DNA of 64,000 bases. It comes from Diphasiastrum complanatum (Eukaryota; Streptophyta; Lycopodiopsida; Lycopodiales; Lycopodiaceae). The notes under the pieces are model-generated. The model did no database searches, was not told where the DNA came from, and was given only the letters and a program-made list of their open reading frames with translations. Numbering within the stretch: the first letter of the stretch is position 1; each line of letters starts with the position of its first letter. The stretch lies in the NCBI GenBank assembly GCA_029204225.1, contig CM055095.1, positions 41,287,719 to 41,351,718 of the forward strand, read 5' to 3'. A program made the position numbers and the translations under genes. Below, one piece after another: positions 33,862 to 45,353 of the stretch.

Positions 33862-34328
33862 ACACATATAATAGAAAAAGTGAGGTGGGAGTGGTCCCCA
33901 AGAAAATAGAACGGACTGCCACATTGGTGAAAGCTATTGGAGCAGAAATCTGTATCACTCAATGGAGCTTCTAGATACAGATTTCTCTAGTACCATAGTT
34001 GATCCCTTCAATCTCGTCATTCAGCTGTCGTTCCTCACCATTTCAGAAGAATGTAAAAGAGAGTATGCAGGAATTGGATATTGAGTATGCCGGAATCGGA
34101 TTTCGAGCTTGGTTTCTGATCCAAATCTTGTGTGCAGTGAAGCTTGAGTTCGTACCTGAGGTGGGTTGGAAGAAGCTCTTGTTTTGTTCGCCTATAATGA
34201 AACTAAAGTGGTTATTGTGAGCCGATGAGGTGTGGGAAAGGACGAACTTAGGACATGAAGATAGAAGTATGCTATGTTGAGTTTCAGTTTTGCCTGGTCT
34301 GAATTGCATGGCATTTTATGTGTTTCAG
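33862..34328 (+). promoter_or_regulatory. Putative promoter, 5' UTR exon and 5' UTR intron of the USP gene
   Basis: CATATAATAG at about 33864 could be a TATA box. A candidate untranslated exon runs to CCTGAG at 34160, with a donor GTGGGT at 34161. The sequence TGTTTCAG ends at 34328, two bases before the ATG at 34330, which strongly suggests that the coding start directly follows a splice acceptor. Exact transcription start and exon edges are inference. Confidence 0.4.
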
Positions 34329-34329
34329 G

Positions 34330-37300
34330 ATGGAAGAGTCTGAGGCCACTGTGCAAGAACAAAGAGCACCCATTAAAATAATGATTGCAGTGAGCAAGTC
34401 CACGCTCAAAGGATATCCGCATCCTTCCATCAGTAGCTCACAAGCCTTTGACTGGACGCTGCAGAAGCTAATCCCACAGAGCTGCAGGGAAGATTATCAG
34501 CTACTATTATTACATATTCAAGTACCTGACGAGGATGGCAAGTGCCCAACGTTCAAACTTCTTTTAGGCCAGAAATATGAATTGTGCAACATGTTTCATC
34601 TTTTGAGTTTTGACAGTAGCTAGGCCAAGACATTCTCTTTCGTTTGCGTGTTCACGCTTGTCTGAGGTAGAGACATCAAAGCAAACCCTTTAGAAAGCGT
34701 GATGAGTCTCACTAAAAGCTCTTTTAAGTGGTAACCCCTCAAATCTGAGCCACTTTCCATCTAGCACCTAGCACTCAGCCAGACCCTTGGAAAATCAATG
34801 AATTTATTACAAACACATAAAAAATGCTAATAACAAATTATGCATATAAGGGATTGATCTGATGCTAGGGTATCAGCCATAAATAGCCGCGATAATCTGC
34901 ATGAATCTACAAAAGCACTTGCATATAATATTATGCAAGAAACATGAAAAATTCTGTGCACAAACCCTAGTCAAGCAAGAATTCAGAAACTAGCCATAAA
35001 AATTAATAGATGCAGTAAAATTGAAGCAAATCTTAAACGGCTATCAAGAATAGAACATTCGAAAGAAGAATCCACAAGAAATAAGTGAAAACATGGCAAT
35101 CATTGATTGATTTTCCATCTGTTTGGCGCTAAGATGCAGTAGAGTCTTAGCAAAATGAAAGTAGTATTCTATATTGAAGACACATGAATTTTCCCATCAA
35201 ATCTACCACATCTAGGAAGCACATGGTCTTGTATCAATGCACGAAAGGTAATTTGAATGTATCTTTATGGTGCCTCCCTTGGGCATTGATGATGTTGGTA
35301 GGGATGTGATGGGATCTGGTTCAAGCTATGCAGGACAAAGTTGATTGTATGATTCTTTGTGTTAGTGCACTCTATAGAGTCCAAGGTTGTGGGTGCCGTT
35401 TTTCGTTATTACGCTTAGGTAATATCCTAGACTTAACATCAAGACATCGCTTGGTCTCCAATCATTTATGTTGGTTCAACGATTGTACATGTTAATATGG
35501 TAAAGGAAACACCTACAATACTTCAGTGTGATAACTAGTGTTGCATCAAGTTGCAAAGAATCTGGTTTTTCACAGCAAGACGAAGCATACTCGACGTCAT
35601 GAAGTTGAGCTTATTGTCCTACGGAAGAGCAAGTTGTGGATATTATTACTAAGGGACTTGGTAAAAGTAATTTGAGAAGTTTAGAGAGCTTCTAGGAGAG
35701 ATAACAAAGTGACCATTAAGGAGGCGTGTTAATGTTTACTTACCCCTATTGTTAGCAGGTCATGCCTAAGTGCTATTTTAGGGGCCTATACTTTTCTTAG
35801 AATAGTTAAAGAACTTTGCTTGTAGTAGGGCGCTAGAGAGCTATAAATGGGCTCAAATTTTTGACTTACTAGTTAGCTTGGACTTTTACCTAATATAGGT
35901 ACTAGATTTAGCATTTTGCTTTTTGGTTAAGCATTAGCTTTTGCCTAAGATAAAACTAAGAGAATATTTTATAAGGAAGTCTAGCACCCAGCTCCACATC
36001 TTTCGTAGCGAGCTTCAGCTTTGCTAATATGAATTTGAGTCATATTGTTTTGCTCAATCAATTTATGACTATGTTTGTGAGTGCATATGACTCAATCACT
36101 CCTATTTAGAATTATAGCCTTATTCTAATAGATGGAGCAGGACATGCTGGGGCTTTGGTTGTGATGGACACTTGTTGATCATTATACTTATGCTGCATGA
36201 TAGCAGAAAAAGGCATGTTAAGACTAAGAGTTTTCGACTTCCGTATGTTAAAGTTCAATTGCAAAAGAGAGTTTAGTAACACTCATCCAACATAAACATG
36301 ATGGCATCAACATAACATGATGGCATCGTACAAATACTCACTCTAATAACTTGTGGAGTATTCAAATGAAAGTGGCAAAATTAACATTGATCTTAATCAA
36401 GTCTTATACATCACTAATCGAAAAGATTTTCTCCTTGTGAGTACTCTTTACTCTTGTCCAATTTTAACCTCCCACTACCTCCATTATTTCTACCTTTGTT
36501 TCCACTACTTCCACTACCCATTGTTGTCACATTGCCTTCTAGACTTCATGTCTACTATTAAGTCAGTCAAATTTTACTTACAAGGTTATGCTATTTATAG
36601 AACGTCCTTTTGCAATTTCCTATGCCTACCTATGGATTTCAAGGACATCATTTCCATCCCTCCCACTTGGACATTGCATTTACTGTACCTACGCTAATGC
36701 TATTTTGAGGTGGAAAATAAGGTACTGCTTGCAACCTGCCAATGAAGTATGATGATTTAACTCCCTTTTCCACATTGAGAAAATAATTTCTAACTGTGTC
36801 AAACTCCTTTAACTTCAGATTTGCAAGATAGTGAATTATTTTGATTGATTTGTTGGAAACTCTTGAGATAGTGCCATACTTCCCAAGAATGGTGATTCTA
36901 TTTTTTTAGAACCAATACACTCAAATTAAGAATTTTTTTTTTTAAATTTTTTCAAAAGATTTAAATCATTTTGCATTGTAACGATATACGATTCAAAGTT
37001 CAAACAAAAATGGGATAGATCTAAATTGCAATTCACGTAGAATGTCCTGTTATTTAGCAAATGTGCCATGGGATTTGATCTCCTCAAGATCTATGAAGTC
37101 AGCCTACATCGATAAATGTTCCTTGCGAGAATCTAGATTATAAAAACATGAACTTGAAGTTACTAGATAGTAGACTGAATTTTCAAAAAGCTTGATGTGC
37201 AGTAACTCAACCACTCTTTAAATGTATTTACGAGAATCTTAGAGAACCAAATGATTGAACTGATGCTTCCTTGATTCTGCATACACTGTTCGGCAAGCTG

Positions 37301-38584
37301 CTAATTGTGAGGTTTTTCCTTGATGCAAGAATAAATTTATGTGATGATTCTGTATACGCTGTCCTTTGAAGGTGTGATAGTTCTGATGCTTCTGAGAATA
37401 ACCATTCACTTGACTTAAGGTGCTACTTGAAAGTGATCTGAAACTCGAGTTGAATTTTTTCAGTGATGCAACATTTCTTTCTTTGTAATATGATTGAATG
37501 CTATGGCTAAAAGTAGTTACTCCCTTGATTTTCTGCTGCGGTCTACTAACCCAGTTTCACTTCTTGTAGCTTCTTGCAGATTTGAGCTAACCTTAGGCCC
37601 CAAAAAACGTTTCAAACTATTGAGTGTACTGAAAAAAAAATTTCCTTGTCAAATACACTTCTGTTGTTGCTGGGAACCAAACTTAGGTTAGTCATGGAAA
37701 AGTTTTTCAGGAGTCACAACTCAACTCCTGTCATGAATCACTTTATCAAGAGAAATACCCATCAGCATAATGAGAATATTTATCGAAGAGCTAAATGAAT
37801 GAGTTTTAGTGGATTAGTGGGATGTTATCAATGATATGGTGGATTAGTTTAAATCAGCATAGGATTTCAAGGTTGGAATGATCTCAAATCACAACACTTG
37901 ATGGAGCTCATGCACGCAGTGGTATTCGGATCTGATGCTTTACGCAGTAAGTAAACTGTCACCAAAGTGCTTGTGTTGATATATCAGAAAACTCTTATAG
38001 TACGATACTTACATGAAAAATGTCAAAAAGAAACTTTTTAACCTATGTTTATATCTTAGTTGCCCACGTTCCAGAACGCGTTCTGTTTTGGAACGTGGGC
38101 AATTTAAAAAAAAAAAAAAATGTAAATATTTAACAAAAGGTCCGTTCCGACCCAGCTTTCAGCATATATTGGTTGAGCAGATTACGGTGGAGCATCTTCA
38201 GCTGGTTGGATTCAATTGTATCACCATCATGACGTCCCATAGTGTTGAGCAGATTACGGTGGAGCATCTTCAGCTGGTCGGATTCAAATGTATCACCATC
38301 ATGACCTCCCATAGTGATTCTGGAACGGCAACTATGCTTGTAACAGAGTTACAACCAATTTCCGCTTTGTACTAATCCTTAGACAGTTAGGATTCCTTAA
38401 GAATTCACATTCGTTACCACTTTAGCTATCACAGTTATGCATAAGTAACAAAAGCTTCCAAAGGTTAGCCTTTCAACGAATCTAATCAATCAATATGCTA
38501 CTGCCGCAGACAGTATCATAAACTCAGGAGATTTTTGCTTAACTTCTGCCCACAAAACAGGGTTGCAGTGCCGCGTGTTGGGAT

Positions 38585-38625
<41 letters not shown>

Positions 38626-41600
38626 AGCTGTACCACAGCGATTCTGCTCATGACTCCTATCAGATAGATCGCGGCCAGCAAGTGTCATTTTTTTTAATTA
38701 AAAAAAAAAAACGTTCCGACCCAGTATGTTCCGGAACGTACTGTACGGAATGTACAGTACGTTCCGACCCAAAAGGGTCGGAACGGGTTTGTAAGGTTCA
38801 TATACATAAGTCTTTCTGCAGCTTTGGATGATTTGTACAATTGCATTTATGCTTTGCTACAGAGACAGCTGACTTTGTTGAGTGTATACTCGTTGGGATG
38901 ATGAATCACACTCAGAGGTGGATTAGATCTGAAACTTGGGGTTAGCTCTTAGAGGGAACATATGGCTGCGTGGAGAGTCTGCTAGCAACCTTTCTAACAT
39001 ATTGGTTTATTACGATGTTTTGTTTCACAGACTCATCACTGAATGGTTGGTATCCCACTTGTGTTTCTAATATGGGTTGAGGACAATGGATACAATCTTT
39101 CATTTCCACCTTCAATATGATATAAGCATCCAAACTGGTACTATAAGGATTCATCCAAACTGGAACTATATGCGCATGTGAATTGGCTATTGATGTATGA
39201 CACGATTATTAGATAATTTTCTAGAATTATTCACCTTTATGGTTGCTTAGATTATCTGGTCTTAATTTCTTGCTTTCTTTTCATTATAGTCACATTTGAT
39301 TATTAGATAGCCTTTCACAATTGTTTGTGTTGAAACATTCCTTATACCACTTCTAGACACTATGGATGCTGAGAAATTTTTTCTGTTAAAGGAATATTGT
39401 GGTGTTGGGATATTCTATAATCAATTCAAAACATAATCAATATCACTAGTAGCAAATATTCACATGGAAGAGTTTATTTTCAATGGAAGAATGCCCTTTG
39501 TTTGTATCCCAAAATGGGCTCAAAGATTGTCATGTGATTTTCCCTTTTAAGACCTTGATTTTCCTGTTTGAGACCTCTAATGGTTCCATATCGTAAATAC
39601 TGATGTTCTGGCTACATGTTATTACATAACGTTTTAACAGGGCTTCTATCATGATTTAAAGACTTAATGAAAGCTCGTGGTAGGTTTGCTGCTGATGTCA
39701 AGAACATTTTTCAGGATTGGATGATATGGACAGCATATATGCGACTGCGAATGATTTTAAGGATATGAAACAGAAAGAGAAAATCAGGGGGCTGCATCTA
39801 CTAAAAGAATTTGTTAATAAGTGTAATCTGGCTCAGGTAATTTTGAACTTTTAGGAGTAGACTGAAATTGTTGATGTTAATTTAAGAACAGCCTTAATGA
39901 TTATACAGTCGATATGAAACTTGTCTGTGCAGAATTTTATTTGACAAAGCTGATAGATAAAAGCTTAAGTCAACACAATTCAACTTATATTTTTATGGTT
40001 TAGATTGCACTCGTGGTGCCCTTCTCACAATTGCAGACATCAACTTTTGTTGAAGACTGCTTAAGTCTCACACAGGAACATAAATTTTTATGGTTTAGAA
40101 GCCTTGGATTACAAGGGGTTGAATAAATTAACTATTAAAAATAAATATCCATTGCCCAGGATGGATGATCTGGTAGATTGATTAGGCGGAGCTAAATACT
40201 TCACAAAAATATTTAGAACCAGATATCATAAGATTAGTATTCATCCAAGCTAAGGAAGCGGATGGAGGACGCGAACGTGCGTCCGGGCGCGCGTTTGCGT
40301 CCGCGTCCCTAGACGCGTCCGCTTTTTTTTTTTTTTATAATTTTTATAATTTTTTTTCATTTTTTGTGCTAAAAAAATTTAAAAAAAATAAAAAAAAATT
40401 GGAAGCGTCTGGGGGTCGGCCACGTCTGGGTCCGGACGCCGGACGCCGGATGCGGACGCGGAATGTCCGGCCCGGACCCTCATGTCTGCATCCAAGTGAT
40501 GTGCAAAAGATTGGTTTTCTGACGAGGTTTGGACATTATGAGATTTTAGTACTTCCTTTTGGATTAATGAATGCACCTATGACATTTCAATAGATGATGA
40601 ACGATATGTTTCGGCCAGATCTGGGTCAATTCATAGTTGTATTTCTAGATGACATCCTCATCTACAGTAGAACTCTTAAGGAGCATGTGAATCGTATCAA
40701 GACTATCTTGTAGATTCTCAAAAGAGAAAAACTTTTTGCTAAAGAGTCCAAGTGTGAATTCTTTAAGCATGAACTGGGGAGTCATAAGATCATTTTGAAA
40801 GGGTTGAAGATAGATGAAGATAAGATCAAGGTAGTGCTTGAGTGGCCGATACCAAAAACAGTTAGAGAAGTTAAATCTTTTCTTGCAAAAGTTGCAGCAC
40901 CTCTTAATAATTTAGCAAAAGTCATTGAATGGAATCAATAACTGAACCAATGTTTTGAGAAGCTCAAAAGTATGGTTGTTTCATCTCTTGTCTTACAGAT
41001 CGCGGATCCAGATTTACCTTACGTCGTTAGAACTGAAGCAAGCGATTCAATGATTGCAGTATGTTTTTTGCAAAATGATTGATCGATGGTGTTTGAGAGC
41101 AAGAAACTTGTTGTGATTCATGCACTTAAGACCTAGAGGCATTATCTTTATGGTAATCAGTTTATAGTGTATATAGATCAACAGCCTCTGAAGTACTTTT
41201 GCAATCAACACGATTTGAGGGGTCATAAAGCTCGATGGGTTGAGCTTATGCAAGAATTTAATCATGAAATTCGATATATCAAAGGCAACTTTGACCAAGA
41301 TACATATGTTGTTAGTCGGATTAGTGAATTAAATAAACTTTCATTCACCTAGATTTCTACAGATCTATATCTTTCGTTGAGAAAAAAGTGCGAAAACGAT
41401 TCTCATTATGGTCAGATATGGAAGGTGGTTGACACCAGAATGAATGAGAATGGAACTGAAATGGACTCACAAGGATTTTAGTTGTCTAAGAAAGATAGAA
41501 AGATTGTGGAACAGTTCACCATTTGAGGTGGGTTACTATTTCGGAATGGGAATGTTTGTGTGCCAGGGGATGATGAGCTAAAGAAGCGAATTCTTTTTGA

Positions 41601-43636
41601 ATGTCATAACATATCCTATGTAGGTCTCAAGCCATATGTGGAGTCTTATATGGTTAAGTATAAACCCTGTCACCTAGTCAAAGCCGAACGCTTAAATGCT
41701 GGAAGGTTGTTACATCCCCTAGTTATCCCTCAAAAGAGATGAGAAAGCATATTTATGGATTTTCGAGTTGGACTTCCTAAGACCCACCTCTATTTGGGTT
41801 TTAGTGGACATGTTAACCAAGTTAGCTACGTTCGTACCAGTTAATTCAACTGCAAAGGCTTTGGATTTAGCTTAGATTTTTGTGGAAAGATTATTTAGGT
41901 TGTATGGACTACCAAGTGATATTGTTAGTGATAGAGATCCTAAGATTGAAACCATTGCTTATCAATTTTCTCTTTCAAAGATACATCTTTTGCAAGGAAG
42001 GGTCCATTGGGGGGCCAAGTTTAGCTAAAATAAGATGGGAAGAGTCTGCCTAAAAAATAAACTTTGACCTGTATTTGTGTCTTGGAACTTTCCAAGAAAA
42101 TTTGAGTTTTTTTTTGTTTTGAGAAGGTAGGTGAAAGAACAACAATTGTAGCAAAGTTTAGCCTAAAGAAAATAATAGTGGCTAAAACTGAACATTAGAG
42201 TTCAATAATGGATTGATTGGTTATTCTAGAGTTTGTATTTTGCAAATTGTAACCATCAGTATATTCTAAATGGATGTTGCAAATTTTAAAGCCTAGCTCT
42301 GTACTGATTTTAGGATTTGTACATGTAGGATAGCTTATGTTGCTCTCTAGTCCCCTAGTTATTTCCATAAAGAGAATCTCTCTGTATCGAATGATGACAT
42401 GAAGATAAGGGTTTCATTTATGTACGAAATGCCTATTTCACGTTTTATTATATCAGTACTAAAGTCTGGGACTTACTGGCCTGCAATTCATTTGGAGCTC
42501 AAGAAAGTTACCGAAGATGAATTGGGTTGAGGAGCTAAGTATGTGGGAACTTATGTCTTGGAATAAAGTTCAGGGAAAGAGTGAGCTATGTATATATTAT
42601 CAGGGATGAGGGTCCGGGACGGAATGCCCGCGTCCGGCGTCCGGACCCGGACGCGTTCGACCCCCGGACGCGGGGGTCGGACGCGTCCAATTTCGTCCAG
42701 TTTTTTTTTTTTTAACTAACATTGAAAAAAAAAAAAACTGACATGTCCGGGGCCCGGACGCCATATATTTTTTTAAATTTATTTTACAAGTCTAATTTTT
42801 TTTAAAAAATTAAAAAAAAAAAAAAACCGGACGCCTCTGGACGCAGATGCACCCCTGGCGCGTTCGCGCCCGGGTCCCGCTTCCTTAGGTATATATGAAA
42901 GAGTGCTGGTATTTTTTATAACCTATCAATTGAGAAATTGTGAGCCTACCAACATATTATGGATAACCCAAACAATGGAGCAGCTGCATTCTATCAGCCT
43001 TGCCAGCAATTCAGAGCTGTTTAGAATATGGAAATTTTGGCTCATCTAAAAGTGTAGTTACTTGTTCATGTGTACCACCTACTCCTTCAGGTAGCTTACA
43101 TATACGTTAACATGATTGTGGACTTTGACTTGCTGGAGATGGATCACAGGGTCGATTGGCAATAAAGCATGTCGATGAAGTTCAACGATTGACACCAATA
43201 AATTTTTGTTGTGATGAAGGAGCATGCAAGAAGTGGCACCATTGTAGGGCATTTACTATATGTATTGTTTGCTCAAAGAATCACTAAGCTTACTAAGTTG
43301 GCAGAAACACTGCCAAGAAGTCATTTTTGGTTCGGAGATGCACATTTTTACACCAAGAACATAGAACATAGACACACATATCTATAATATGAATATATTA
43401 CGTAATATAGAATCGTAGATCATATAAGGTTTGGACATTATATACTTATGTATCATTTGAAAAAAATGAGTTTCACACTACACTATGTGTTTAAGAAGGT
43501 TCATGTTATGGAGCGTCTTGGGGTTGGAATGTAGTTTTGATGCAACTGAGCTTTGAATATTTCAAACATACTCATAGAAAGTGGTTGAGTGACATTGATG
43601 GAGAATTTGCCATGGATCCAGCCTCAAAAAACGCAG

Positions 43637-43723
<87 letters not shown>

Positions 43724-45270
43724 TTATTGTCCTTGAATGTTAAAAAGCATATAAGACCAAATAGTACATGTCAAGTGTGATAGAGTATGTAGGAGCATGA
43801 AAAACATGTCTCCAAAAAAACAAAAACTCAAAAGAGACAGTCACTGAGAACATCTAAGTGAGTTTTGATAGAAACTCAATGAAATGAAGTGTAAACTGGA
43901 AAAGCTCTTTGCATAAAATGGATGATACCATAAAGGATATCATGAGAGCTTAGATTAAATTACCAATATAAACATCGACAAAGACCAATGTGGTCCATGG
44001 CACTAAATAGCAAGTCATTAGTGCTTCAATACATAGTTGCAGCGAATCGCGATTCGCTAGCTTCGCGATTCGGGAATCGCGATTCGTTGCACAGAATCGT
44101 GCTTTAGAATCGCGAAAAAAAAAAACCAGAAACTAACTTTCGGGCCTCCTCCTCGCGCACAGAACCGCGCCAGCAGTGGAGGAGGCAAATTTTTTTTCTG
44201 AGAGCTGTGGGCGTCCAATCTTCGCAAGTGAATAGTTGGCAGGCATCTACTCGACGATACGGAGGTGGTGTGCACGGTGCCGGGTGGGTCTGAGCTTCGT
44301 GGAGAGCGAAATGACCAATTTTCGATATTTGGTAAGTGTAGGCTTGATTTTTTGCAATTGTTGACATTGAGCTGTAGGCAACCAAATCGAGCGTAGTTTG
44401 GCTCTAGACCACCTTTCTTCACGCCCACAGTGATTCCTACAATGTCAGTTTCAGCCGTTACGGCACGCCTAGTGAGATTTGAACACCACATTCCAAATGC
44501 TTGTGGAAATGCATTCTAGGCTCAGACATCACCTCACTCGGTTTCCAACAAGTCATTCTGTGAAAATGGCAAGAGATACAGAGGAGGACGAGGAGATGTG
44601 GACGGAGGCACAGGGGGATGACCTGGCTGACCTGCTGGTGGACCCTGATGCAGAGACAGAGGAGGAGCCAGCCATTCCTGCACGTAGGCCTAGGGGGAGA
44701 CCTAGAGGTTCTAGGAGGGGGGGGGGGGGCTGAGTACTCTTTTTGTAGACAGGAGTGGAGCATCACTGGCAGCCGTCGGCCAGGCATCATCACAGTGGGT
44801 AGGGCCATCCCAGGGCGTAGGGTCACAGCCACCTGACACACAGGCACGACGGAGTAGACACAGGGCTAGGGGCAGCCAGATGGGGGCTAGAGGAGGGGAG
44901 AGAGGCAGAGGCAGAGGTAGAGGCAGGGGGAGGGGGGTGGTCCAGAGCCAGGGCACGCAGCAGGGATCCAGAGCACGCAGTAGAGCCAGGGCCACACCAC
45001 GGCATATGGCTCCCTCCAGTTCCGATTCATCTGCGGACCCATGGGACCTGCAGTCCACAGATTCGGATGATTTATCCTACCATGACTCTGACGGGCCTTA
45101 GTTATATAGTTTTCATTACGTTCATGGAACATCATTGTACCCCTTTTTGGTGCCATGTGGCCTGATATTATATATTATGATGATCCTATTCATAGCATTG
45201 TTGTGATTCAGTATTGTTCTTTGTGGTTTTAGTTCAGTAACTTCGGTTTTATGGTTTATGATTTATGGTT

Positions 45271-45353
<83 letters not shown>

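Larger units (their letters stand above)
34538..39714 (+). other. USP intron 1 (GC-AG), 5.2 kb
   Basis: It starts GCAAGT and ends TTTTTCAG. It holds a Copia 3' end (about 35.46-36.14 kb), hairpin islands with GTTCCGACCC words, a 72-bp tandem duplication and a short CT array. From 34640 to 35460, 36150 to 38050 and 38840 to 39714 I see no supported feature. Confidence 0.88.

Noticed and set aside
36353-36697. 114-codon ORF in USP intron 1
   Set aside because: No recognisable domain and no relation to the USP reading frame; likely chance.
38013-38375. 120-codon ORF in USP intron 1
   Set aside because: It reads through a hairpin, an A run and a 72-bp tandem duplication; the repeated peptide reflects the DNA repeat.
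44057-44847. Minus-strand ORFs inside the hAT-like element
   Set aside because: No family motif; the plus-strand acidic/RG-rich frame is the more protein-like, and these are mostly its shadows.
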